64,000 nt of DNA from Finegoldia magna ATCC 53516 (GCF_000159695.1 NZ_CM000955.1:1274264-1338263); one strand, 5' to 3'. Positions 36,753-46,159 are shown, numbered from the stretch's first letter. Program-made: numbers and translations. The notes: a model not told the origin generated them from the letters alone.

Positions 36753-37208
36753 TTATTTTCCTGTGAGTATGTCCAAGTTTGTCGTATAATCATCTATCAA
36801 AAGCCTGGCGAGTTTCGCTTTTTGGATTTTGTCTTCGATGCTTTTCTTGGATTCTAGTGTTGTGATTTTTTGATTATTCGCAAGTATTATGTGTCCTGTT
36901 GTTATTTCTTCGATGGATTCGATGTTGAACAGTCCATAACTTCCGTCGTTTTTGGATATTGGTTTTCTGACTTTGATCATGCAGTACGTTCCGTTTTTAA
37001 AACAAATAGGAGGATTTTTGGTTATGTTCAAGGATTTTTTGATTAATTTCTTGGCCTCTGTGATGTCTATTAATTGGTTGCGGGCGATTTTTTTGATGCA
37101 GCAATCCAATGAACAATAATTGGTAGTGGTGAAATCATTAAAATAAAGTTTGACTGCATTGCCGATATTGTCTACGTATATCGGAATGATTGCTTGTAAT
37201 TGTTTCAT
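36753..37208 (-). CDS. ComK-like competence transcription factor
   Basis: The 151-residue protein shows the general ComK plan: a conserved N-terminal strand pair, the KNGTYCMIKVRKPISKNDGSYGLFNIESIEEI segment (which corresponds to ComK's MFPT-SP---CIW-- region) and a C-terminal TGHIILANNQKITTLESK followed by a helix. The match is by pattern and moderate only. ComK activates DNA-uptake genes in bacilli. A sigma factor gene lies 240 bases away in the opposite direction, which fits a regulatory pair. Confidence 0.5.
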   Translation of the reverse strand: MKQLQAIIPIYVDNIGNAVKLYFNDFTTTNYCSLDCCIKKIARNQLIDITEAKKLIKKSLNITKNPPICFKNGTYCMIKVRKPISKNDGSYGLFNIESIEEITTGHIILANNQKITTLESKKSIEDKIQKAKLARLLIDDYTTNLDILTGK

Positions 37209-37446
37209 TGATTCTCCTTTTATTTTATGATAATTTTATTATAACAGAACATACGTTCTTATTCAAGCGTTTTCAATTTGAATTTACAATGAATTGGTTT
37301 GTTTTGTGAAGAATGATGATGATTTTTTACAAAATAGTCGAATAGTTCACGCTATTACTATCTGTTTTGGTGTGGTTTTACGTTTTATTCTTGATTAATA
37401 AAATCTTCTTATCGATTGTAAAATTGAGTAAAAGGAGATGGAAATC

Positions 37447-37986
37447 ATGAATTTTGAAGAGATAGATTATATTGTGAACAACAAAATTTTGAATGATAAG
37501 AGAATTTACAAGGCTTTTGAGCCGTTGATTATTAGTAGTATCAAAAAATATTATGATAGGGCGGATATTTTTGAGGAGCTTGTGGATGATGGCAAGACTG
37601 AGATTATGTATGCGATTATGGAGTATGATGCTTCGAAGAAGGTTCCGTTCAATTATTATTTGAAGCAGAGGTTGAGGTTTTTCTATTTGAAGAAGAATCC
37701 TAGAAGAAGTGTTTCGTCGTTGAATTATACTAATGAGGATGGAGATGAGGTGATGAATTTGATTGAATCTGATGAGAATATCGAACAGGATTTTGAGGAT
37801 AGGTTGGAGATTAAAAAGCTTTATGAGAAGGTGCGTAAGCTTCCGGAAAAGCAACAGAAGATTATTTATGAGAATTTTCTTCGTGAAAAAAGTGCGAGGG
37901 AGATTTGCAAAGAATTGAATATGAAACAGTCCACTTTCTACAACACGAGAAGCAAGGCGTTGGAGAATTTGCGCAAGATGTATTGA
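37447..37986 (+). CDS. Sigma-70-family RNA polymerase sigma factor
   Basis: The 179-residue protein has a region 2-like half (FEPLIISSIKKYY, ELVDDGKTEIMYAIMEYD, FNYYLKQRLRFFYLKK) and a region 4 helix-turn-helix (LREKSAREICKELNMKQSTFYNTRSKALENLRK). It is close in size to SigH/ComX-like and phage-type sigma factors. The ATG at 37447 lies 9 bases after AAAGGAG; the ATG at 37438 touches it. There is no anti-sigma gene nearby. Association with the ComK-like gene hints at competence, unproven. Confidence 0.78.
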   Translation: MNFEEIDYIVNNKILNDKRIYKAFEPLIISSIKKYYDRADIFEELVDDGKTEIMYAIMEYDASKKVPFNYYLKQRLRFFYLKKNPRRSVSSLNYTNEDGDEVMNLIESDENIEQDFEDRLEIKKLYEKVRKLPEKQQKIIYENFLREKSAREICKELNMKQSTFYNTRSKALENLRKMY

Positions 37987-38034
37987 GCTTTGGGTGTGGA
38001 GTGGGTGGGTTAATATATATGGAATGTGTTTATT

Positions 38035-38140
38035 ATCTCGCCATGTTGGATTTATCTACGCCAAATTGATAAAAATGGCGAGAAAAATCTCGCCAATATT
38101 GATTTATCTACGCCATTTATGATATAATGGCGAGAAAGAT
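38035..38140 (+). promoter_or_regulatory. fic promoter inside 52-base direct repeats
   Basis: GATTTATCTACGCCA occurs at 38049-38063 and 38101-38115, and ATGGCGAGAAA at 38075 and 38127; both pairs are 52 bases apart. ATCTCGCCA occurs at 38035 and 38088. TGGCGAGA and TCTCGCCA form a perfect hairpin (38076-38095). The boxes TTGATT (38099) and TATAAT (38123), 18 bases apart, lie within the repeats, so a repressor site is likely. Confidence 0.65.
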
Positions 38141-38151
38141 GGTGAGAATGC

Positions 38152-39195
38152 ATGAGAGAGTTTGATTATTCAAAATTATTAAATCTAAATATTTCTGCTA
38201 ATATGTACGATTTGATATCAAAAATTTACGAATATAAAGGCAAACAGGAACTTTATGTAGCTAATTTTTCGGACGTGCTTGAAAAGATGGTGGAGGTTGC
38301 GAAGATTCAGTCGACAAAATCATCTAATGCAATCGAAGGAATTTCTACAAATGATAGTAGATTAGAAGAGTTAATGAACAAAAAAAGTGAACCTAGGAAT
38401 AGAAATGAAGAGGAAATATACGGATATAGGGAAGTGCTTGATATTATCCACGAAAATTATGCAAATATAGAATTAACCAAGAATAATATTTTGACTTTGC
38501 ATAGTAGGCTGTATTATTACTCTTCAGAAAATCATAAAGGGAAATTCAAAACTATTGATAATAGCATTGTGGAAACAAATGCATTTGGGGAGAAAAAAAT
38601 AAGGTTTCAGCCGGTATCTGCGTTTGAAACAGAAAATTATATTGATAAGATGATAGGTGCTTATGATGAAGCGGTAAAATTAAAAGTACCACCGTTGTTG
38701 CTAATTCCAGCTGTGGTGCATGATTTTCTGTGTATTCATCCTTTTTATGATGGAAATGGCAGAATGTCAAGGTTGTTGACGCTTTTACTTTTATACAAAA
38801 ATGGTTTCTTTGTAGGGAAATATATTTCCTTGGAAATGATAATTGAGGATACCAAGGACATGTATTATGAACAATTACAAGCATCAAGCGAGAATTGGCA
38901 TTCTGGAGAAAATGACGAGTTGCCATTTATAAAATATATGTTATCGGTTATTTACAAGGCATATGTTGAGTGTGATGAGAGATTCAGACTTATAGGAGAG
39001 AAATCTTTGACATCTGCTGAGAGAATCATGAAGGTTTTCGAAAAAAATCTAAAACCATTGTCAAAGTCTGATATAGTTATACTATGTCCCGACATTTCAC
39101 AGAGAACTATTGAAAGATCCTTAAAAGAATTAAAAGACACACATTTAATCAAACAAATAGGCAGTGGAAGAGCAACTAAATATATCAAAGCGTGA
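38152..39195 (+). CDS. Fic-domain AMP-transferase family protein
   Basis: The 347-residue protein has a complete Fic motif HPFYDGNGRMSR (around 200-211), and an inhibitory motif SNAIEG (around 65) in the N-terminal helix, which makes it a class II Fic protein. The C-terminal quarter has a winged-helix pattern. Fic enzymes add AMP to target hydroxyl groups and the inhibitory Glu keeps them off until displaced. The repeat-rich promoter and winged helix suggest self-regulation. ATG 38152 follows GATGGTGAGAATGC, a weak ribosome site. Confidence 0.9.
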   Translation: MREFDYSKLLNLNISANMYDLISKIYEYKGKQELYVANFSDVLEKMVEVAKIQSTKSSNAIEGISTNDSRLEELMNKKSEPRNRNEEEIYGYREVLDIIHENYANIELTKNNILTLHSRLYYYSSENHKGKFKTIDNSIVETNAFGEKKIRFQPVSAFETENYIDKMIGAYDEAVKLKVPPLLLIPAVVHDFLCIHPFYDGNGRMSRLLTLLLLYKNGFFVGKYISLEMIIEDTKDMYYEQLQASSENWHSGENDELPFIKYMLSVIYKAYVECDERFRLIGEKSLTSAERIMKVFEKNLKPLSKSDIVILCPDISQRTIERSLKELKDTHLIKQIGSGRATKYIKA

Positions 39196-39208
39196 TGTTG
39201 GCGCAATC

Positions 39209-39240
39209 AAAAAAGCTGTGAGTTTTCTCACAGCTTTTGC
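39209..39240. terminator. Bidirectional terminator between fic and arsM
   Basis: AAAAGCTGTGAG and CTCACAGCTTTT form a perfect stem around a TTTT loop, flanked by A and T runs. Confidence 0.85.
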
Positions 39241-39245
39241 TTTTG

Positions 39246-40310
39246 TTAGCAGCAGCAAGATCCGCCGTCGCAGCCACAGTCGTCTGCAGCAGGTGCGCCT
39301 GCATCGCCGCAACCGTCGAACAAGCCAAAGTGTTTGCTTCTGTCTCCGACTACGTCAAAGTATTTTCCGAATCTTGTATCTTGTACCATTGCACAGCTGT
39401 TTCCACATACTGCCATTGGTAAATCTACGAAAAATCTGTGGTGGTCGTCAAGGTCGAAGTAGTGTTCGCTTCCTAATATTCCTCCACGATATGTCGCAAA
39501 TTGTCCGTATTGTTCACATTTATCTTCAATAATTCCTGGTAATTTTATTGCTCTGACTGTTCTTGAAGTGAAGTTTACGTTGCCTACTAATTCTTCTATT
39601 TTTCTATTTTCTATAGGTGCTTTTGTAATCTTAGTGTATCTGAAATCTTCCCAGCCGATTTTTCTTAGAAGTCTTCTGAAATCTTCAACATACATTGCTC
39701 CCGCTAAACATTCACCACGTAATACAGAGTTTTGGTAAATTTCATCAGAAACTCTTCTGTCAGCGAAAATGTCTGAGAAGTACAATTCTCCACCTTTTTT
39801 CAAAACTCTCCACACTTCTTTGAACACTTCTTCCTTGAATGGAGAAAGGTTGATAACGCAGTTACTGATTACAACATCAACAGATTCATCTTCTATTCCT
39901 ATAGATTTCAAATCTTCAATGTAACCTTTTTTAAATTCTACGTTTGATTTCTTGTAGCCAAATTTTTCAGCCATTTGATCTTGATATTTCTTAGCAAAAT
40001 CCAATTGATCATCTGTCATGTCGACGCCGATTACTTTTCCGTTTTCACCGACTAATTTAGAAGCGACATACACATCGACCCCTGTTCCACATCCCAAATC
40101 CAACACAGTACATCCTTCAAGTGCTGACGGAATTGGAGAGCCACAACCGTAAAATCTTTTCAAAATTTCAGGATTTATCATTCCTCTTATTTTCTTGATA
40201 TAAAGTGGCATAGTGTCTGAACAGCTACAGATTTGTGTTTGCATTTGTCCTTCTTTTTCTGTAGTTATGTTGCTATAATATTCTGATACTTGCTTTCTAA
40301 TGTCTTCCAT
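39246..40310 (-). CDS. arsM: Arsenite S-adenosylmethionine methyltransferase
   Basis: The 354-residue protein has the methyltransferase motif VLDLGCGTG and the ArsM cysteines: SCSD at the start, SNCVINLSP, and RGECLAGAM. The C-terminal domain has the ArsM pattern DLDDHHRFFVDLPMAVCGNSCAM and GDRSKHFG. It then ends with an unusual cysteine tail (CGCDGGSCCC). ArsM methylates As(III) to less ionic species. It is 37 bases after the aquaporin gene on the same strand. AGGAGGT precedes the ATG. Confidence 0.9.
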   Translation of the reverse strand: MEDIRKQVSEYYSNITTEKEGQMQTQICSCSDTMPLYIKKIRGMINPEILKRFYGCGSPIPSALEGCTVLDLGCGTGVDVYVASKLVGENGKVIGVDMTDDQLDFAKKYQDQMAEKFGYKKSNVEFKKGYIEDLKSIGIEDESVDVVISNCVINLSPFKEEVFKEVWRVLKKGGELYFSDIFADRRVSDEIYQNSVLRGECLAGAMYVEDFRRLLRKIGWEDFRYTKITKAPIENRKIEELVGNVNFTSRTVRAIKLPGIIEDKCEQYGQFATYRGGILGSEHYFDLDDHHRFFVDLPMAVCGNSCAMVQDTRFGKYFDVVGDRSKHFGLFDGCGDAGAPAADDCGCDGGSCCC

Positions 40311-40347
40311 AAATACCTCCTATTGTTACTCTAATATTATTATATCA

Positions 40348-41184
40348 TTAATTGCAACCGCAACTATTTTTTGAGTTTTGCATTGGTTCGATTACTTTTG
40401 TAAAGAAAATCGCTGCAAGTCCTGCCCCGATTAGTGGTGCAAGTACATAAACTATGAATGCATCCATTGTGAATGCGATGTTTTTCCATCCAACAAAATA
40501 CGCCACGATTCTTGGGCCGAAATCTCTCGCTGGATTAAGTCCTGCATCAGTCATAGGTCCAATTGTACAGATCAACACTGATACTGTTAGACCGATGAAT
40601 AATGGGAAAATATCATCGCTTGGTCTACCTACGTTACAACCTTCAGTCATTGAGAAAATAATCATAACCAAAATGAAAACTCCAAGTGCCTCTGCGAAAG
40701 CCGCAACAGGCATGCTGATTACGCCGTTTGCTGTGTTAGGGAACACTTCACACCAGATACTTGATGCTGGTGTTGCCACATCCATTGTCAAGTTGGCAGC
40801 ATCCAAGCTTTTCTTCACAGAATCTGCAAAGAACACCCACAATGCACTAGCTGCTAAGATAGCCCCAACAAATTGACCTAGTATGTATACAGGGAAATTC
40901 TTCCATGAACATCTTTTGGAAACGCACATTGCAAAAGTAACTGCAGGGTTGAAGTGCGCACAAGACAAGTTTCTAGTAGCGTAAATCGCAATAGCGATTG
41001 CAAGACCCCACACGATACCAACTTGGAATGGACCAGTGTGCGCTTGGTACAATGTAGCTGTGGCTACAGATCCAATTCCTAAAAAGCACATCAAAAATGT
41101 ACCGATAACTTCTCCTGTAAATCCTTGCATGAGGCTTTCTTTCGTCACGACTTCGCAACAGCAATTGTTTTCTTCTGAACTCAT
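40348..41184 (-). CDS. Aquaglyceroporin-type MIP channel, probably arsenite-linked
   Basis: The 278-residue protein has six membrane helices and the two pore motifs NPA (in AHFNPAVT) and NPA (in GLNPARDF). Both ends carry Cys clusters (ENNCCCE at the start, SCGCN at the end), which is not usual for this family. MIP channels can pass uncharged arsenite. The direct link with arsM suggests uptake or release of arsenic species. GGAGGTGAA precedes the start. A palindrome lies just upstream at 41209. Confidence 0.88.
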   Translation of the reverse strand: MSSEENNCCCEVVTKESLMQGFTGEVIGTFLMCFLGIGSVATATLYQAHTGPFQVGIVWGLAIAIAIYATRNLSCAHFNPAVTFAMCVSKRCSWKNFPVYILGQFVGAILAASALWVFFADSVKKSLDAANLTMDVATPASSIWCEVFPNTANGVISMPVAAFAEALGVFILVMIIFSMTEGCNVGRPSDDIFPLFIGLTVSVLICTIGPMTDAGLNPARDFGPRIVAYFVGWKNIAFTMDAFIVYVLAPLIGAGLAAIFFTKVIEPMQNSKNSCGCN

Positions 41185-41208
41185 TAGTTCACCTCCAGAA
41201 ATTATTTA

Positions 41209-41225
41209 ACGATAAATACTATCGT
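41209..41225. promoter_or_regulatory. Palindromic operator candidate before the arsenic genes
   Basis: ACGATA and TATCGT are perfect inverted arms around AATAC. The site lies 25 bases before the aquaporin start, where an arsenic- or metal-sensing repressor could act. No ArsR-type gene is seen in the window. Confidence 0.5.
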
Positions 41226-41343
41226 GATTTAATTATAAATTATAAAATATAACTAGTCAACGAAATTGATAACTTTCTATCTTAAAAGTGGTTAGTGCAA
41301 AGAAAAATAATGTGCTATTATATATAAAAAGGAATGTGCAATT

Positions 41344-42306
41344 ATGAAAACTGACAAAATGATTTTAAGAAAATTTACGATAAATGACGCAGTCAAAATG
41401 TATGAAAACTGGGCAAGTGACAGCAGAGTTACGAAGTTTTTGACATGGGAGCCTCACACATCAATCCACCAAACTGAAAGTATAATTAAACAATGGATAA
41501 ATGACGACAAGGATGTGTACTTTGCGATTTGCAACACAAACGATGAAAACATCGGCTGCATATCTGCATCATTAATCAAAGAAAATCCAAAAACTTACGC
41601 TATTGGCTACTGCTTGGCATACGTTTATTGGTCACAGGGAATAATGACTGAGTCTTTGAAACTGATGATAAAATATTTATTTGAAGAAAAAAACGCCGTA
41701 AGAGTTGAAGCCACACACGACAGGAGAAACTCTGCAAGTGGCAAGGTTATGATGAATGCAAACATGAAATACGAAGGATGCCTTAGAAAATCAGCCGCAA
41801 ACAACCAAGGTGTTGCAGATTCTTGCATGTATTCTATGATTGACGAAGACTACGAATGTGATTTTGTGATTCCTGAATACGATGAGTTGAATTTCAGAGA
41901 AAAGTTGTTGGCAGATGAAAACACGATGAGTTTCAACGAAAAATACGGTGGAGCTATTGATTTTCCAGAAGACAAATGGCAAAGTTGGTATGACAAATGG
42001 ATAAATTCTGACGACAGATTTTACTATTACATTATGGGTCATAACAAGCCTCTCGGAGAATGTTGTATATATAAGGAAGATGATAGGTGGATTTGCAGTT
42101 TAATTGTAAAAGACGAATACAGAAACAATGGCTACGGGAAAAGAGCGTTGATGTTTTTGATTGATTTGGCAAAAAAATTGGACATAGATGAGCTTTACGA
42201 TAATATTGGTATAGGCAATCCTTCGTTGAATTTGTTTTTGAGCTGTAGATTTGAAGTTGTATATACTAATGAAGAATATTCAACTGTGAGAATTAAGACA
42301 CGCTAA
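41344..42306 (+). CDS. Two-domain GNAT acetyltransferase
   Basis: The 320-residue protein has two GNAT halves. Residues 1-175 resemble RimJ-type enzymes (YAIGYCLAYVYWSQGIMTESL, then ARNS-like RRNSASGKVMMNANMKYEG). Residues 185-320 form a second, shorter domain with the acetyl-CoA loop RNNGYGKRA and IGNPSLNLFLSCRFE. No neighbouring gene indicates the substrate. AAAGGAAT precedes the ATG. Confidence 0.87.
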   Translation: MKTDKMILRKFTINDAVKMYENWASDSRVTKFLTWEPHTSIHQTESIIKQWINDDKDVYFAICNTNDENIGCISASLIKENPKTYAIGYCLAYVYWSQGIMTESLKLMIKYLFEEKNAVRVEATHDRRNSASGKVMMNANMKYEGCLRKSAANNQGVADSCMYSMIDEDYECDFVIPEYDELNFREKLLADENTMSFNEKYGGAIDFPEDKWQSWYDKWINSDDRFYYYIMGHNKPLGECCIYKEDDRWICSLIVKDEYRNNGYGKRALMFLIDLAKKLDIDELYDNIGIGNPSLNLFLSCRFEVVYTNEEYSTVRIKTR

Positions 42307-42402
42307 CTTGTATTAATTTTTTGCTAGTAGTATGATGTAGTATATAATTTTATTTTTAGATTGAGTATTAGAATTAGATTGAACGATAGAATGGATGATT
42401 AA

Positions 42403-43743
42403 ATGAAGAATAAGAATTTTTACAAAAGAGCAATACAGGTGGCGTGGCCGTCGGTGTTGGAGAGCTTTTTCATTGCACTTGCGGGGATTATCGACACGTA
42501 TATGGTGTCGTCGATTGGAAGTTCTGCAGTCGCAGCAGTAGGTCTTACAACACAACCCAAATTCATAGCATTAGCGATATTTTTCTCCATAAACATTGCT
42601 ACGTCGGCACTTGTTGCCAGACGTCTTGGCGAAGAAGACAAGGAAGGAGCGAACAGGATACTTGTCACAGCGATTATCATGGGGCTTGTGCTAACGGTTG
42701 TGATAAGCACTGTGATGGTGTATTTCTCGGATAGCATTCTGAGACTTGCCGGAAGTAACTCAGACACGCATACTGATGCGCTGAATTATTTCAGAATAAT
42801 CATGGGCGGAATGATTTTCTCCGTAGTGAGCATGGCGATAAATGCAGCGCAAAGAGGAAGCGGCAACACTAGAATAGCGTTCACGACTAACTTGGTGTCA
42901 AGCATTGTCAATATATTTTTCAATTACTGATTGATAGGTGGTAATTTGGGTTTTCCGAAAATGGGAGTTTCTGGAGCGGCACTTGCGACGGTACTTGGAA
43001 CAGTCGTAAGTAGCATTATGTGCATCAGATCGCTTTTCAGAAAAGATGGTTTCGTACAAATCAAATACATTTTCAAGAAGAAAATCAAGCCAACAGTTGA
43101 AGTATTCACAAGTATCGTCAAACTTGGAACCAATTTGTTCGTTGAAAATATAGCCATGAGAATAGGGTTCTTGACAACGGCGTTGATGGCAGCGGGACTT
43201 GGAACGGACACATTTGCAGCACATAACGTAGGGATGAATCTGCTTAGCATTTGCTTTGCGTTTGCAGACGGAATGCAAGTCGCAGCAGTTGTTCTAACGG
43301 GATCAAGCCTTGGCGCTGGTAAGAAAGAAAACGCGAAGATTTACGGCAAAGTCTGCCAACGAATCGGGCTTATGATATCTCTTGTATTGTCTGTGATATT
43401 GTTGTTATTTGGAAAAGGAATATTCCATTTGTTCTTCGACAAACTATCCATCATAGAAACTGGAGAAATCATCGCAAGATTCATCACGGTAATAGTCCTT
43501 CTACAAATCTCACAAATCATCTACGGAGGATGTCTAAGATCGGCAGGAGATGTAAAATACACACTCATCTCTTCAATTATAAGTGTAACAATCATAAGAA
43601 CAGCAGTAACATACATCCTTGTATCTGTGTTTGAAATGGGAATCGTGGGAATATGGCTAGGAATCTTCTCCGACCAATTCTCCAGATACATGTTCAACTC
43701 GATCAGATTCAGACAAGGAAAATGGGTTAACATTAAAATATAA
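42403..43743 (+). pseudogene. MATE efflux pump interrupted by one in-frame stop
   Basis: The frame is open over 446 codons except for a TGA at 42928-42930. Before it lies a normal MATE N-terminal half (AWPSVLESFFIALAGIIDTYMV, TTQPKFIALAIFF); after it the frame continues without shift (IGGNLGFPKMGVSGAALATVLGT, then helices 6-12). In intact relatives the position is a Leu in FNYLLIGG; changing TGA to TTA would restore it. The two halves would not work alone. A real nonsense mutation or a sequencing error are both possible. Confidence 0.88.
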
Positions 43744-43826
43744 AAAATCGTCTCGTTTTGATATGTACCATCCTTACTGGATGACCCGGTAAAGATGGTG
43801 CACATCATTTTGAGACGATTTTTTTA
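43743..43826. terminator. Long bidirectional terminator
   Basis: AAAAATCGTCTC pairs with GAGACGATTTTT at the base, and TACCATCC with GGATG and GATGGTG further in. The T run overlaps the stop of the minus-strand gene. Confidence 0.8.
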
Positions 43827-44357
43827 ATACTCATGTTCAAAAGCATATGCAATATATTTAACGCCAGATATTGTCAAATACATTCCAATTAAAAATACAA
43901 CCGTAAAAGATGCTCTTAAAGGGTTATACAACATCATAATTCCGAGAATTAAAGTAATAATATTAATTATGATATTGAGGTGATAAAGTCTACCTGGAAC
44001 AAACCTTAGATATCTTCCAAAGCTAATATCGTTGATTGAATCGATAATAAACCAAATCGAGAACACATACGGAATGATCGATACAGCGGATTTGACATTA
44101 AAAACAAGAATGAGTCCAAGTATTATATCTATTATGCTTATCCAAAAGAATGATTTTATGTTCAGTCTTGTAAAATCTTTTATCTGTTTATAAATAAAAA
44201 CTCCACCTACGCCTTTAACAATCTCAATTATTCCAAAATAAATCACCAGACTCGCTAAGCTGGCATATGGATTTTTAAAAGCTATGAATGAAACTATAAT
44301 AAAACAAATACCTGTAATAAGAGAAATCCAATCAACTGATTTCTTTTCTTCTACCAT
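43824..44357 (-). CDS. DUF308/HdeD-type membrane protein
   Basis: The 177-residue protein has six hydrophobic segments arranged as three repeated pairs, typical of the HdeD/DUF308 family. HdeD is linked to acid resistance in E. coli; the role in Firmicutes is unknown. AGGAGGTG precedes the ATG. It has a terminator at its end and no operon partner. Confidence 0.82.
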   Translation of the reverse strand: MVEEKKSVDWISLITGICFIIVSFIAFKNPYASLASLVIYFGIIEIVKGVGGVFIYKQIKDFTRLNIKSFFWISIIDIILGLILVFNVKSAVSIIPYVFSIWFIIDSINDISFGRYLRFVPGRLYHLNIIINIITLILGIMMLYNPLRASFTVVFLIGMYLTISGVKYIAYAFEHEY

Positions 44358-44529
44358 ACTAACACCTCCTTAAATTGTTGATATACTTTATATACCCAGA
44401 TTTAAAGAATATTATTCACTAAATATTAAGAAAATTATTAACAACACTTTGTTGAAAGTTAAAACGAAAATTGTTGGATGAAAATTTGTCGCAAGTTAAA
44501 ACGAAAAATGTTACCGAAAATTACTGACG

Positions 44530-44720
44530 ACACTTCTTAGCAATAAAAACAAAAATAGTTTTAGCTAAGAATATCATTCGTAAAAAATAATCACAAATTC
44601 TAGCGAAGTGAACCGTGAAAAAATCTCACTCGTGCCAGAGCGAAGCTCGCACTTGAGATTTTAGGTTCACAAGCTTTGAATTTGTTTATTTTTGGAGACA
44701 GATATTCGTGCTAAATTATT
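44530..44720 (-). repeat. Dispersed repeat R1, minus-strand copy
   Basis: On the minus strand: TTTAGCACGAATATCTGTCT, AAGCTTGTGAACCTAAAATC, CTCAAGTGCGAGC arm, GCACGAGTGAGATTTT arm, CACGGTTCACTTCGCT and ATGATATTCTTAGCT. It lies between the DUF308 gene and the S10 promoter. The rest of the gap 44358-44880 shows nothing more. Confidence 0.8.
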
Positions 44721-44881
44721 TTTGCTTTTGATGTACGCCCAGCAAGTCAAAAAATCCGTAAATTATCTGGAAAATTTCCCTCAAAACTCATTTTATTCCG
44801 CGCCCTTTTATTATATAATAAGGAAGGAAGTAATAATTTAAAAAAATATTGAAAATTTTACAAAAAAACTTCAAAAAGGTG

Positions 44882-44910
44882 TTGACATTGTTGTGTAGAC
44901 AATGTATAAT
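44882..44910 (+). promoter_or_regulatory. Main promoter of the ribosomal protein cluster
   Basis: Consensus TTGACA and TATAAT with a 17-base spacer. No other strong promoter is seen before 59058, so the transcript may run over about 14 kb. Confidence 0.8.
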
Positions 44911-44914
44911 ACCA

Positions 44915-45120
44915 GTTGTGCCTAAAGTTAGTAAGCGTAGAAGTGGAAGGTTGCTCGGGAAACGTGATTAATCTTCCGAGGTAATTTTCACCGAGAAGTC
45001 CTACTGGATTAGGGCGATGGGTTAAACTTTTTAAAAAAGTTTTTTAAATTTTAGGTCACTGTACACCCGGAAGGGTGTATGAACATAACCCAGCAAGACG
45101 CTTCTTCAAAAATATAGAGG
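44915..45120 (+). promoter_or_regulatory. S10 operon leader RNA
   Basis: The roughly 200-base leader has several inverted pairs (GGAAGGTTGCTCGGG against CTTCCGAGG; ACACCCGGAAGGGTGT; a run of AAACTTTTTAAAAAAGTTTTTT) and no ORF. It is followed by GAGGAGGTG and rpsJ. By position it should control the operon through ribosomal protein binding, as in other bacteria. The exact class is not recognised. Confidence 0.55.
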
Positions 45121-45130
45121 AGGTGCCTAA

Positions 45131-45439
45131 ATGGCAAATCAAAAAATCAGAATCAGACTAAGAGCTTATGATCACGAATTAATCGATCAATCAGCTCAAA
45201 AAATCGTTGAGGCAGCTAAGAGAACTGACGTTAAAGTTTCAGGTCCTATTCCGTTGCCAACAGAAAAAGAAGTTATTACAATCTTAAGAGCTGTTCACAA
45301 GTACAAAGACTCAAGAGAACAATTCGAACAAAGAACACATAAGAGATTAATCGATATCATTAATCCTAACGCAAAGACATTGGAAGCGCTTAAAAAACTT
45401 AACCTTCCTGCCGGCGTAGATATCGAAATTAAACTTTAA
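45131..45439 (+). CDS. rpsJ: 30S ribosomal protein S10
   Basis: The 102-residue protein is standard S10 ([42 protein letters not shown]). S10 sits in the head of the 30S subunit and also takes part in antitermination as NusE. It is the first gene of the cluster, behind the structured leader. Confidence 0.97.
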   Translation: MANQKIRIRLRAYDHELIDQSAQKIVEAAKRTDVKVSGPIPLPTEKEVITILRAVHKYKDSREQFEQRTHKRLIDIINPNAKTLEALKKLNLPAGVDIEIKL

Positions 45440-45514
45440 TCTTAGTATGATTGTAAAGCAATCCGCTGTAAGTAAAATTTTAATGTGGATATCACACTAT
45501 AGGAGGTGTACTCA

Positions 45515-46144
45515 ATGAAGAGTATTTTAGGTAAAAAAATCGGAATGACTCAAATCTTCAACGAAGATGGTAGTGTTGTTCCAGTAACTGTCATTGAAGC
45601 GGGTCCAATGGTTGTTACACAAATCAAAACTAAAGAAAAAGAAGGATATAACGCAATTCAAGTTGGTTACATCGAAAAGAAAGAAAAACATGTAAACCAA
45701 CCAATGAGAGGTCATTTTGGCAAAGCAGGCGTTTCATTCAAGAAACACTTACAAGAGTTCAAAATAGGTGATGACCAACAATTCAACCTTGGAGATGAAA
45801 TCAAATTAGATATCTTCCAAGACGGAGATGTTGTAGATGTTATCGGTATTTCAAAAGGTAAAGGAACTCAAGGTTCAATAGTTAGACACAACTATTCAAG
45901 AGGACCTATGGGACACGGTTCTAAATCACACAGAGTTGCAGGTGCAAGAAGTGCCGGATCTTATCCAGCAAGAGTTTTCAAAGGACGTAAAGGTTCTGGA
46001 AAGATGGGTCATGACCGTGTAACTGTTCAAAACTTGAAAATTGTTAAAGTTGACAATGAAAGAAACTTACTTCTTATTAAGGGAGCTGTTCCAGGAAACA
46101 AAGGTGGAGTAGTTACTGTTAGAGAAGCTATTAAGTCAAAATAG
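45515..46144 (+). CDS. rplC: 50S ribosomal protein L3
   Basis: The 209-residue protein begins MKSILGKKIGMTQIF and has the RGPMGHGSKSHR loop that reaches the peptidyl transferase centre. The ATG at 45515 follows AGGAGGTG; an in-frame GTG three codons earlier overlaps that site. Confidence 0.97.
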   Translation: MKSILGKKIGMTQIFNEDGSVVPVTVIEAGPMVVTQIKTKEKEGYNAIQVGYIEKKEKHVNQPMRGHFGKAGVSFKKHLQEFKIGDDQQFNLGDEIKLDIFQDGDVVDVIGISKGKGTQGSIVRHNYSRGPMGHGSKSHRVAGARSAGSYPARVFKGRKGSGKMGHDRVTVQNLKIVKVDNERNLLLIKGAVPGNKGGVVTVREAIKSK

Positions 46145-46159
46145 GAAGGAGGATGAAAC

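Noticed and set aside
42928..42930. Selenocysteine at the MATE stop
   Set aside because: MATE pumps have no catalytic Cys at this place; the expected residue is Leu. A simple nonsense change is more likely.
44911..45120. tRNA or T-box in the S10 leader
   Set aside because: No anticodon-arm or T-box (TGGNACCGCG-like) pattern is visible; a ribosomal protein leader fits better.
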